Shown piece after piece: positions 1 to 6,686 of a stretch of 10,219 bases of DNA. A program made the translations under genes and the position numbers. Numbering within the stretch: position 1 is the stretch's first letter; each line of letters begins with the position of its first letter. Below the pieces are notes generated by a model, which was not told where the DNA came from, ran no database searches, and saw only the letters and a list, made by a program, of their open reading frames with translations. The stretch covers positions 1 to 10,219 of the forward strand of contig JAZNDA010000108.1 of the NCBI GenBank assembly GCA_045587785.1. Direction: 5' to 3'. The stretch comes from RGIG8775 sp045587785 (lineage in GTDB: Bacteria; Bacillota; Clostridia; Oscillospirales; CAG-272).

Positions 1-54
1 TACGAGCTGTTCACCACGCAGGCAAAGCACTACGTGGAATCATCAAACGATTGA
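1..54 (+). CDS. 3' end of an unidentified gene (partial)
   Basis: Reading frame 1 is open from the first base and ends at a TGA at 52-54, giving the C-terminal 17 residues YELFTTQAKHYVESSND. A strong intrinsic terminator starts 8 bases later, which supports this being a real gene end. The fragment is too short to assign a family. It does not resemble the C-terminus I would expect of the ribbon-helix-helix antitoxin that sits ahead of EndoA in Bacillus, but that is a weak judgement from 17 residues. Confidence 0.5.
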   Translation, partial: YELFTTQAKHYVESSND

Positions 55-62
55 GTAAATTT

Positions 63-100
63 AAAAACGGTTTATCGACAGATAAGCCGTTTTTTCTTTT
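63..100 (+). terminator. Intrinsic terminator of the gene ending at 54
   Basis: An 11-bp stem (66-76 with 81-91, one G-T wobble) closes a GACA loop and is followed by a T-rich run, TTTTTTCTTTT. Leading A residues at 63-65 extend the pairing into the T run. It separates the upstream gene from mazF, so mazF probably has its own promoter. Confidence 0.85.
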
Positions 101-131
101 CACAACAGAAAAGTCAAAATAATATTCTGTT
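97..131 (+). promoter_or_regulatory. Candidate mazF promoter with a dyad
   Basis: TTTTCA (97-102) and TAATAT (120-125) are separated by 17 bp; each matches four of six SigA consensus bases. A perfect 7-bp inverted repeat, AACAGAA at 104-110 and TTCTGTT at 125-131, has its left arm in the spacer and its right arm touching the -10 box, where an operator would block RNA polymerase. The promoter is weak by consensus and a 7-bp dyad can arise by chance in AT-rich DNA, so both calls are tentative. Confidence 0.3.
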
Positions 132-219
132 AAGGGTGTCAGAAAAAATTTCAATTTGTTGATTAAACCACCGTGTAACTCGGGAAGAATAAAGGCAGAT
201 ACCAAGGAGGTTTAGAAAA

Positions 220-603
220 ATGAGTGTCAAACGTGGAGATATTTATTATGCGGATCTGAGTCCCGTGGTCGGTTCGGAGCAAGGCGGGTTACGTCCCGTA
301 TTGATCATTCAAAACGACATAGGAAATCGCTACAGTCCGACGGTCATAGCGGCAGCCATTACATCTCGAATGAGCAAGACACATCTGCCAACGCATATTG
401 ATATTTATGCAGAGAGAGCAGGGCTTGCCAAGGATTCGGTTGTTCTTTTGGAGCAAATTCGGACGCTTGACAAACGCCGCTTGCGTGAAAAAATGGGACA
501 TTTGGATGACGACATGATGGGTGTTATCAATTCTGCCATCGCGGTCAGCTTTGGTCTTGACAGTGGTGATGGGGATCGGACGCAAAATTCTGAGATCGGA
601 TGA
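220..603 (+). CDS. mazF: MazF/PemK-type endoribonuclease toxin (EndoA-like)
   Basis: The 127-residue product is a ribosome-independent, sequence-specific mRNA interferase of the type II toxin family. It opens with KRGDIYYADLSPVVGSEQGG and continues with RPVLIIQNDIGNR, a close match to Bacillus EndoA (NdoA) as I remember it. The two residues known to be catalytic in EndoA, Arg25 and Thr48, fall at the same positions here, and the LLEQIRT and HLDDDMM blocks are also conserved. A tail of about ten polar residues (DSGDGDRTQN region) extends past the Bacillus C-terminus. The ATG at 220 has AAGGAGG at 204-210. EndoA cuts at UACAU; by similarity this one may do the same, and its own mRNA carries that pentamer at 360-364. 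No antitoxin gene is visible in the 165 bases upstream or directly downstream, unlike the usual antitoxin-toxin pair. Confidence 0.93.
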   Translation: MSVKRGDIYYADLSPVVGSEQGGLRPVLIIQNDIGNRYSPTVIAAAITSRMSKTHLPTHIDIYAERAGLAKDSVVLLEQIRTLDKRRLREKMGHLDDDMMGVINSAIAVSFGLDSGDGDRTQNSEIG

Positions 604-613
604 CAATTTTAAA

Positions 614-648
614 AAACTTCATAAAATAGACTTGAATTTATGAGGTTT
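614..648 (+). terminator. AT-rich hairpin after mazF
   Basis: A 12-bp stem (614-625 with 637-648, one wobble pair) closes an 11-base loop, 10 bases after the mazF stop. There is no long T run after it, so alone it is a poor terminator. It may instead protect the mRNA end or work with the next hairpin. Confidence 0.35.
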
Positions 649-660
649 ATGTAATAAAAT
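632..660 (+). promoter_or_regulatory. Candidate thioesterase promoter
   Basis: TTGAAT (632-637) and TAAAAT (655-660) are spaced by 17 bp and match the SigA consensus at four and five of six bases. The predicted start of transcription, near 667, lies inside the left arm of the 656-690 hairpin. Transcripts from here would lack most of that arm, while read-through from mazF would fold it. Confidence 0.4.
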
Positions 661-690
661 AAGGCTGTTATAAACCAACAGCCTTATTTT
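656..690 (+). terminator. Perfect 14-bp hairpin between mazF and the thioesterase gene
   Basis: AAAATAAGGCTGTT (656-669) pairs perfectly with 677-690 around a 7-base loop, and the 3' arm ends in TTATTTT. It is symmetrical enough to act in either direction. It ends 12 bases before the thioesterase start, so the ribosome binding site lies directly downstream. It is most likely the mazF terminator; a cis-regulatory role for the next gene is possible. Confidence 0.65.
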
Positions 691-702
691 ACGGAGACGG
701 AT

Positions 703-1434
703 ATGTACTTTAGACAAAACTACACAACAAGATGGCACGATACCGATGCCAACAGATATCTGCGCCCGAGTGCCATTCTGATGTACCTTGAGGAAACGTC
801 GGGTATTCATATGAGACATGTGGGCAGAAGTCTTGATGACATCAGGGACAAGGATGGACTTGCCTTTATCCTGTCAAAGATCGGCATCAATTTTTACGCG
901 CCCATATCACCCTTTAAAGAGATCTCTGTGGAGACGTGGGTGAACGGGAGCCGTGGGTATTCCTCGGTGCGTCATTTCAGACTTTACGATGAAGGAAAAA
1001 TAGCTGTCGAGGCATCGACCACATGGGCACTCATTGATCTTTCCAAAAAGTTTCCCGTGAAAATCAACAATTTTGATTTTGGGTTTGAATTGGAAGACGA
1101 GGAGCTCCAAAGCGTATCCACAAGACTCCGCATTCCCAAGGATACCGTACTTACCAATGCGGGAGAACGCCGTATCGTGTACAGTGACATTGACTACAAT
1201 ATGCATATGAACAATACGCATTATCCCGATATGCTTTGTGATTTTCTTCCCGATATCGGACAGAAGCGTGTCAGCCAAATGACACTTTCGTTTTTGCGCG
1301 AGGCACCGTATGATCACACCTTGCGTGTTCTTCGCGGAAAAAGCGAGACGGGAAGCTGGCTGGTGAAAACGCAAAATGAAATGGGCGAGACCTGCCTTGA
1401 GGCAGAGGTCGTTCTGACCGATTTTGAAACATAA
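703..1434 (+). CDS. Acyl-ACP thioesterase (FatA/FatB family)
   Basis: This 243-residue protein belongs to the bacterial branch of the double-hotdog acyl-ACP thioesterases, which release free fatty acids from acyl carrier protein in the cytoplasm. The N-terminal hotdog begins YTTRWHDTDANRYLRP. The second contains SDIDYNMHMNNTHY, matching the catalytic block of plant FatB: Asp164, Asn166 and His168 line up with its Asp, Asn and His, and Glu200 in FLREAPYD fits its Glu, 32 residues later versus 34 in FatB from memory. The length fits bacterial members. The ATG at 703 follows a CGGAG at 692-696, tight against the upstream hairpin. It stands alone, with a terminator on each side and no fatty acid synthesis genes in view. 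Chain-length preference cannot be read from the sequence. Confidence 0.9.
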   Translation: MYFRQNYTTRWHDTDANRYLRPSAILMYLEETSGIHMRHVGRSLDDIRDKDGLAFILSKIGINFYAPISPFKEISVETWVNGSRGYSSVRHFRLYDEGKIAVEASTTWALIDLSKKFPVKINNFDFGFELEDEELQSVSTRLRIPKDTVLTNAGERRIVYSDIDYNMHMNNTHYPDMLCDFLPDIGQKRVSQMTLSFLREAPYDHTLRVLRGKSETGSWLVKTQNEMGETCLEAEVVLTDFET

Positions 1435-1470
1435 AAAACGTGGTGTCGATTACGGCACCACGAATTTTTT
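1435..1470. terminator. Bidirectional terminator between convergent genes
   Basis: A 10-bp stem (1439-1448 with 1453-1462, one wobble) closes an ATTA loop. It is preceded by AAAAAA and followed by AATTTTTT, so it has a T run after the stem on both strands. It sits one base after the thioesterase stop and 18 bases past the end of the minus-strand gene, so it serves both. Confidence 0.88.
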
Positions 1471-1487
1471 GTTATAAAAGTGTGTTC

Positions 1488-2852
1488 TCAGTCGGCTTCA
1501 TAGATGCCGTTCTGATTTTCATAGAAAGCCTTGCCTTCTTCTTTTAAGGTTTCCTTTCGTTTTTTGTATTCTTCTTTCTTATTCTCATAAATGGCAACTT
1601 CGTCCTCGTATTTACACATAGCGTCCTTGTATTCCTTGACCTTATCGCGTTCAAAGATCTTTCGGCAGATAAGAGTGACAGCAACAACAAGAAGAATAAC
1701 GCCAAGGGCAAGGGAAGGAGTAAAATAGAATATGGGCTCAAGATCCACTTCCATATTTGTCAATATGTGCTTAACGATGAAAGGCGCAACGGTTGCAACA
1801 ACTGCCAGAATTCCCGACAGAATGATCTTCCAAAGCTTAACAGCAAGGTAATCATCGGGCATTTCGGGCTTTTTGGGCTTTTCCATAATAGGCTTTTTCT
1901 CAAAGCCGATACCTGCCGCATCGCTCGGCTTATCCAATTTGTTTTTGAGTTCCATTTGGTTGTTGAGCTTTTTCAAATGTCTCTCAAGAGCCTTGTCCTT
2001 TTCCATCTCTGTCAAGGTATCCATGGGCATCTGATGTGCCTTCAGGATCTCGGATTTTTTGTTGAGTATTTCAAGGCTTGCCTCAGCCCACAAGATCTCC
2101 GCCTCGGCGCGTGTGCTCAAAATGCGTGCGTTCAAATATTCGTTTTGTACGTTTTCAAGTGCGGTTTCGGAGATGGTCATTTTTGCCAAATGGAAATCAC
2201 AAAGCGTCAAGCCGTATTCTTCACAGGCCGTGGCAAGATTTGATTTGACAATATCGGTAAAAATGTGATAAGAGGACTCGAAGTGGAAATAGCCTATCTC
2301 TTTTTCCTCGATATACTTCAGAAGCTCACGGCGGAAAATATCGGTAAGATTACGGCGCAGTGCCCCATAAACAAGCTGAATGGAGAACTTTCCAAGCGAG
2401 ACGTTGATCTTTTCAAGAAGTTTTGTGGCGTTTTCAACAGCAAAGATGGCTGTTGCCTTGATTCTGAGCCACGTTGGCAGGGAAAGCTCGCAGTCAAAGT
2501 ATTCAAGCACCTCGTCATCGTTGCTCAGATAATTGATATGGAAGGCCGCTTTTTCGTCCATGGTCTCAAAATACAGCTTTTCATCATTTTTCTGCGCGTC
2601 AGTGCGGCTTAAGGAGTACTTGACGTAACGAAGAGCATCCTCTTCGGTACGCTGCTCTGGCAAAAGCTTTTCGAAATAAGAAATGTCCGTTTCTACCAAT
2701 TCGTGGATAAGGGAAGTTGCCCATTCTTCCTCCATAGGAATTTCGGTAATTTTGCCATCGCCTTTCTGGATCTTCAGACGTTCGTCGGCAATGATCTCTT
2801 CGTTTGTGCGGATGATCGGTTCTTCATCCAAATGAGTATGCTTTCTTTTCAT
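1488..2852 (-). CDS. Membrane protein with an SPFH/band-7-like region
   Basis: The 454-residue protein has three visible parts. After an acidic N-terminus, residues about 120-245 (LSLPTWLRIKATAIFAV through ENVQNEYLNAR) have the pattern of an SPFH-like fold as seen in YdjI-type proteins, with alternating strands and a helix ending in EEYGLTLCDFHLAKMTISE; this is my reading of the pattern, not a search result. A charged helical stretch with coiled-coil character follows (about 245-310). Two hydrophobic segments (about 339-364 and 376-397) form a membrane hairpin, and a highly charged helix (about 400-445) ends the protein. There is no N-terminal signal, so both ends are probably cytoplasmic. 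The ATG at 2852 overlaps the stop of the zinc-ribbon gene (ATGA) and has GAGGAG at 2861-2866. Role unknown; related proteins organise membrane domains. Confidence 0.7.
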   Translation of the reverse strand: MKRKHTHLDEEPIIRTNEEIIADERLKIQKGDGKITEIPMEEEWATSLIHELVETDISYFEKLLPEQRTEEDALRYVKYSLSRTDAQKNDEKLYFETMDEKAAFHINYLSNDDEVLEYFDCELSLPTWLRIKATAIFAVENATKLLEKINVSLGKFSIQLVYGALRRNLTDIFRRELLKYIEEKEIGYFHFESSYHIFTDIVKSNLATACEEYGLTLCDFHLAKMTISETALENVQNEYLNARILSTRAEAEILWAEASLEILNKKSEILKAHQMPMDTLTEMEKDKALERHLKKLNNQMELKNKLDKPSDAAGIGFEKKPIMEKPKKPEMPDDYLAVKLWKIILSGILAVVATVAPFIVKHILTNMEVDLEPIFYFTPSLALGVILLVVAVTLICRKIFERDKVKEYKDAMCKYEDEVAIYENKKEEYKKRKETLKEEGKAFYENQNGIYEAD

Positions 2853-3031
2853 TTTTCTGTCTCCTCATCTCTTAAATAATTGGAACACACGCGGCACAGT
2901 TCTCGCGCGGCATCGTTTTCCGCGCCGCAGATCTCGCATATTACGGTTTCTTTTTCTACGGGAGTTAAAGCGATAGAATAGCCACTTGGAATTTCTATGC
3001 CTTTGGACATTTTGACAGATCGTTTTTCCAC
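2849..3031 (-). CDS. Small zinc-ribbon protein
   Basis: This 60-residue protein carries CEIC at 32-35 and CRVC at 46-49, a CxxC-x10-CxxC arrangement typical of a small zinc ribbon; no other domain fits in the length. The start is a GTG at 3031, chosen because AAAGGAGA at 3038-3045 lies 6 bases upstream; the internal Met8 has no such site. Its stop overlaps the start of the SPFH-like gene by the ATGA arrangement, so the two are translationally coupled. Some SPFH-like proteins of the YdjI type carry a zinc ribbon in the same chain, as I recall, so this may be the split form, acting as a partner of its neighbour. That is inference; its ligand is unknown. Confidence 0.8.
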   Translation of the reverse strand: MEKRSVKMSKGIEIPSGYSIALTPVEKETVICEICGAENDAARELCRVCSNYLRDEETEK

Positions 3032-3061
3032 AGTGCTTCTCCTTTCATAGCTATATAAACA

Positions 3062-3090
3062 ATATTACCACTTTTTTCTATCTCTGTCAA
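3062..3090 (-). promoter_or_regulatory. SigA-like promoter of the zinc-ribbon/SPFH-like pair
   Basis: On the minus strand, TTGACA (3090-3085, a perfect -35 box) and TAATAT (3067-3062) are separated by exactly 17 bp. Transcription should start near 3055, giving a leader of about 25 bases before the GTG at 3031. Confidence 0.82.
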
Positions 3091-3160
3091 GTTTTTTTGT
3101 GTTTTTTATTGCGATTACCGCGACACAACACTAAAGTGAAAAAAATAATTGGTAAAACGG

Positions 3161-3189
3161 TTGAAATTTTTATTAAAATAGTGTAGAAT
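3161..3189 (+). promoter_or_regulatory. SigA-like promoter of the eight-gene operon
   Basis: TTGAAA (3161-3166) and TAGAAT (3184-3189) are spaced by 17 bp and each matches five of six consensus bases. It points away from the minus-strand promoter about 70 bp to its left. Predicted transcription starts near 3196, which leaves too little room for a ribosome binding site before an ATG at 3205 and favours the ATG at 3220. Confidence 0.75.
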
Positions 3190-3219
3190 ATAAGCAATAA
3201 GAAAATGGAAAGGTATGCC

Positions 3220-4521
3220 ATGTATCCGAAAAAGAAAAAAATATCATCGGGACTTACACTCAGTGCAGTCCAAACAGATAAATTTAAGACCGAGACCCTC
3301 TCTGTTTCGCTTGTGACACCGATCGATCAAAAGCTTTCTCCCATGTCATTGCTTGTACTGTCATTGATCAAACGCGGATGTGAGAAATTTCCTTCACAGG
3401 GTGAGATCAATCTCCGTCTTGACGAGTTGTACGCTACGTCGATCTCGGTCAGAAGCAATCGGATGGGGGATTATAACGTTCTCGGGCTTACAGCCGAAAT
3501 GCTTTGCGGGATGTATACAGACGGCAAGACGGATATTCTTGGCGGCACGCTTGACGTGCTCACACAGCTTTTGTTCCATCCGCTGATCGATGCTGAGGGG
3601 CATTTTTTGCCTGCATATATAGAAAGCGAAAAAAAGAATCAATGCGATTTGATCGAGGCGCAGATCAATAACCCAAGGGCATATGCTTCGCGCAGATGCA
3701 GAGAGATCATGTTCGAAGGAGAATCTTACGGCATCGGATTGATTGGCACCGTAGAACAAGTATCCGCCTTGTCATCACAAGAGCTTGCGCTATGTTATCA
3801 GTCTCTGATCGGGGATTTCCACTATGAATTTTTCTATATAGGACCTCGCTCTGTTGATGAGGTGGCAGAAAAGATCACTGATTTTTTTATGCCTGAAATC
3901 CCACACCACGCATCTGCTAAGATCATGCCGCCGTCTGCGCGCGCCACGGTTTCATCGGTTCGGCGTGTAACAGAAGAAATGCCGCTTGCACAAGGAAAGC
4001 TGGTGCTTGGTTTTCGCACGGGGATCAATTTGTTCAGCACGGATTTTTATGCAATGCTTGTGGCAAATGAGATCTACGGATGGTCTCCTGTATCCAAGCT
4101 GTTTATGAATGTCAGAGAGCGTCTTGGACTTTGTTATTACTGCAGTTCGACGTTTGATATTTTCAACGGCGCCGTGTTTGTATCCTGCGGCATCTCTCCT
4201 TGCAATAAGGAAAAGGCAGAGGCAGAGATCTTATGTCAGCTGGATAAAATGGTGAACGGTGAGATAGAGGAAGGCGAGCTGATTGCCGCCAAGCATTCAC
4301 TTTGTAACACCTACCGTTCACTTTGCGATTCTCCTGCGCTTTTGGAGTCCTATTATTTTTGTCGCAATGCGTTCGGTATTACGTGTTCTGTGGAGGATTG
4401 CATGCAAAACATTAGGGCCGTAAAGATGGAGGACGTGATCGCGGCTGCCGCAAAAATTTCGCTTGATACGGTTTATTTCCTGAACGGAAACGGTGAGGAG
4501 GGCGAGAATGCGAATGACTGA
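3220..4521 (+). CDS. M16 peptidase-like protein without the zinc motif (YmfF-like)
   Basis: The product (433 residues from this start) has the M16 (insulinase/pitrilysin) fold but lacks HxxEH; the corresponding stretch reads LIKRGCEKFPSQGEINLRLD. It does keep the substrate-side Arg/Tyr pair of the C-terminal M16 half, in VRERLGLCYY (about Arg299 and Tyr306). This is the split seen in YmfF/YmfH pairs, where one chain holds the metal and the other completes the clamp. The start at 3220 is preferred because GGAAAGG at 3207-3213 is 6 bases upstream; the in-frame ATG at 3205 would lie about 9 bases from the predicted transcript end with no ribosome binding site. The gene overlaps the active subunit by 14 bases. 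The substrate is unknown; related pairs are linked with peptide processing. Confidence 0.88.
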   Translation: MYPKKKKISSGLTLSAVQTDKFKTETLSVSLVTPIDQKLSPMSLLVLSLIKRGCEKFPSQGEINLRLDELYATSISVRSNRMGDYNVLGLTAEMLCGMYTDGKTDILGGTLDVLTQLLFHPLIDAEGHFLPAYIESEKKNQCDLIEAQINNPRAYASRRCREIMFEGESYGIGLIGTVEQVSALSSQELALCYQSLIGDFHYEFFYIGPRSVDEVAEKITDFFMPEIPHHASAKIMPPSARATVSSVRRVTEEMPLAQGKLVLGFRTGINLFSTDFYAMLVANEIYGWSPVSKLFMNVRERLGLCYYCSSTFDIFNGAVFVSCGISPCNKEKAEAEILCQLDKMVNGEIEEGELIAAKHSLCNTYRSLCDSPALLESYYFCRNAFGITCSVEDCMQNIRAVKMEDVIAAAAKISLDTVYFLNGNGEEGENAND

Positions 4522-5815
4522 AAAAGTGAGCTCAAAGCTCTGTGAGCGTTATTACAAGATGCGCCATGAGAGCGGTCTTGATATTTATGTTTTTCCTAAA
4601 AAATTGACCTCGACATACGCCCTGTTTGCAACAAAATACGGCTCTGTTGACAACGTATTTCGCGTCAAAGGGGATGAAGAGTTTATAAAAGTGCCAAACG
4701 GGATCGCGCATTATCTTGAACACCGTATGTTCACCCAAAAGGACGGGAGTGATATCACTGAACGCTTTTCGGAATACGGCGCGGATTCCAATGCCTATAC
4801 CACTTTTACCAAAACGGTGTATCTTTTTAGTTGTACCGACAATTTTGAGCGTGCCTTGGCGGCACTTTTGGATTTTGTGACCGAGCCGCATTTTACGGAT
4901 GAGCTTGTGGAGCGCGAACGCGGTATTATTGTTGAGGAGATCAAAATGGGGGAGGACAACCCCTATGACAGATGCTTTTACGGACTTCTGGAGGCGATGT
5001 ATCAAAACAACAGCGTTCGCATCAATATCGCGGGGACCGAGCAGTCGGTTTCAATTATAACATCTGACTTGCTGAACGCTTGCTACCGTGCTTTTTATAA
5101 CCCGTCCAATATGGCTTTGGTGGTTTGCGGAGATGTTATACCCGAGCAGGTAATGGATGTGGTCAATCAACACATTCCAACGTCTTTTGTCTCTTGTGAG
5201 ACAGAAAGAAAGCATGAAGAAGAGCCAAAAGAGGTTTTTCAAAAACTATATGAGGCGTACATGCCCGTGGCAAAGCCGATCTTTACCATTGGTATCAAGG
5301 ACAGCTTTGTTGGAAATGGGGCTGAGCGTATGGCACGTGATGCTGCCATGCAGATATTGTGCGAAATACTCTTTTCACGTTCGGGTAAGCTGTATAACGA
5401 TCTGTTTGAGAGCGGCATGATCTCCCCCGAACTGTCATACGGTTATTCGATCACCGAGCGATTTGCGTTTGTTAACATTGGTGGTGAGGCGGAGAACCCG
5501 ACCTGTGTGATGGAACAGATCAAGGCTTATATCAAGGACAAACAGCAAAACGGAATTTCCCGTGAGGCGTTTGAAAGATGCAAGCGCGTCATGCTTGCCG
5601 AATATATCAAGGGCTTTGACTCCACCGAGGAAATTGCCAACAGTATGATCGATTTTATTTTTGACGGCGGAGATATTTTTGACTGTTATCAGATCATTGA
5701 GCAGGTGACGTTTGCGGACGTAGAGCATTTGCTGGATACCGCATTTGACGATGATTTTTATTGTCTTTCGGTGGTTTATCCCGAAGGGCGGAAAAAGGAG
5801 GATAACAATGAGTAA
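4508..5815 (+). CDS. M16 family zinc peptidase (YmfH-like)
   Basis: The catalytic partner of the gene before it, 435 residues from this start. The inverted zinc motif HYLEH lies at about 68-72, and a conserved Glu in RERGIIVEE (about residue 144) fits the third ligand of M16 enzymes; the spacing is slightly shorter than in insulin-degrading enzyme, so the exact Glu is uncertain. There is no signal peptide, so it should act in the cytoplasm on peptides, with the YmfF-like chain forming the other half of the chamber. The ATG at 4508 is chosen because AGGAGG at 4496-4501 is 6 bases upstream; a GTG at 4493 would precede that site and an ATG at 4514 is too far. Its last 8 bases overlap lgt. Confidence 0.9.
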   Translation: MRMTEKVSSKLCERYYKMRHESGLDIYVFPKKLTSTYALFATKYGSVDNVFRVKGDEEFIKVPNGIAHYLEHRMFTQKDGSDITERFSEYGADSNAYTTFTKTVYLFSCTDNFERALAALLDFVTEPHFTDELVERERGIIVEEIKMGEDNPYDRCFYGLLEAMYQNNSVRINIAGTEQSVSIITSDLLNACYRAFYNPSNMALVVCGDVIPEQVMDVVNQHIPTSFVSCETERKHEEEPKEVFQKLYEAYMPVAKPIFTIGIKDSFVGNGAERMARDAAMQILCEILFSRSGKLYNDLFESGMISPELSYGYSITERFAFVNIGGEAENPTCVMEQIKAYIKDKQQNGISREAFERCKRVMLAEYIKGFDSTEEIANSMIDFIFDGGDIFDCYQIIEQVTFADVEHLLDTAFDDDFYCLSVVYPEGRKKEDNNE

Positions 5816-6659
5816 GGTCATGCTTTCATTCCCGGGACTGGGGATTGATAACTTTGAACTCAACCCCGTGGCATTTCTCTCCGTGCATTGGTACGGTATC
5901 ATCATCACGCTGGGTATGGTGGCGGCATTCTTTTATGCGGTATATCGCGCAAAGCAAATTGGAATCAAAACCGACGATATGCTGGATGTTGCGCTGTTCC
6001 TCATTCCTTGCTCGGTCATCGGCGCAAGAATCTACTATGTCCTCACAACGCTTGACAGGTATGATTCATTCCTTGAGATGATTGCCATATGGAATGGCGG
6101 AATTGCCATTTACGGCGGTGTCATTGCGGGCGTCATTACCATTTTCTTTGTCTGTCGATATAAGAAACTAAAGGCTTTTGATGTGATGGATTGCATTGCA
6201 CCGGGACTTATTTTTGCGCAGTCAGTGGGGCGCTGGGGCAACTTCTTCAACGGAGAGGCATTTGGCTGTGTGGTTCCCGAAACTTCGCCTTTGTATTTTC
6301 TTCGCATGGGTGTGATCTCGCCGATGTCCATAGAAAAGTTCGGCGATGCCGCAATGCACTATGTTCATCCCACGTTTCTTTATGAATCGGTTTGGAATCT
6401 GATCGGTTTTCTTTTGATGCATTTTCTGTACAAGAAAAAATCTTTTAGCGGCGAGGTCGTTCTTTGGTATGCCACATGGTATGGCTTTGGCAGAATGTTT
6501 ATTGAGGGCTTGCGCATAGACAGCTTGATGGTGGGGCCGTTCCGAATTTCTCAGCTGGTTGGTTTTGTTTGTTTTGTGGGAGGCTTGCTTGGCATCATTC
6601 TTGGACGCGTTTATCATGCAAAAAAGCAAGCGAAGCAAAACGCTGTGAACGAATCATAA
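5808..6659 (+). CDS. lgt: Prolipoprotein diacylglyceryl transferase
   Basis: Lgt moves diacylglycerol from phosphatidylglycerol to the lipobox cysteine of prolipoproteins in the cytoplasmic membrane. The 283-residue protein has about seven hydrophobic segments and the family signature GRWGNFFNGEAFG at 141-153, whose Arg142, Asn145, Glu150 and Gly153 match essential residues of E. coli Lgt. Tyr30 and the late FIEGLR block (Arg236) also fit. At the HGGL site, where E. coli has His103, this protein reads IYGGV with Tyr102, a change I believe also occurs in other Clostridia. The ATG at 5808 has AAGGAGG at 5795-5801; the frame is open further upstream, but that part lies inside the peptidase gene and has no ribosome binding site. 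Confidence 0.96.
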   Translation: MSKVMLSFPGLGIDNFELNPVAFLSVHWYGIIITLGMVAAFFYAVYRAKQIGIKTDDMLDVALFLIPCSVIGARIYYVLTTLDRYDSFLEMIAIWNGGIAIYGGVIAGVITIFFVCRYKKLKAFDVMDCIAPGLIFAQSVGRWGNFFNGEAFGCVVPETSPLYFLRMGVISPMSIEKFGDAAMHYVHPTFLYESVWNLIGFLLMHFLYKKKSFSGEVVLWYATWYGFGRMFIEGLRIDSLMVGPFRISQLVGFVCFVGGLLGIILGRVYHAKKQAKQNAVNES

Positions 6660-6686
6660 AATACGATGAAAAAAGGAGATATAAGA

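Noticed and set aside
11..205. Minus-strand frame upstream of mazF, considered as a possible antitoxin
   Set aside because: It runs through the terminator hairpin, has no ribosome binding site and does not resemble a MazE or ribbon-helix-helix protein.
907..1374. Long minus-strand open frame opposite the thioesterase gene
   Set aside because: It lies wholly inside a gene with clear catalytic motifs and shows no domain pattern of its own.
1767..2243. Plus-strand open frame of 158 codons opposite the SPFH-like gene
   Set aside because: The minus strand has promoter, ribosome binding site, coupled start and a sensible membrane topology; this frame has none of these.
3097..3128. Inverted repeat in the divergent promoter region as a terminator
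   Set aside because: A 6-bp stem with a 20-base loop is too weak, and there is no gene end to terminate there.
4493..4507. GTG start for the zinc peptidase
   Set aside because: The AGGAGG at 4496-4501 falls after this codon and is placed correctly for the ATG at 4508.
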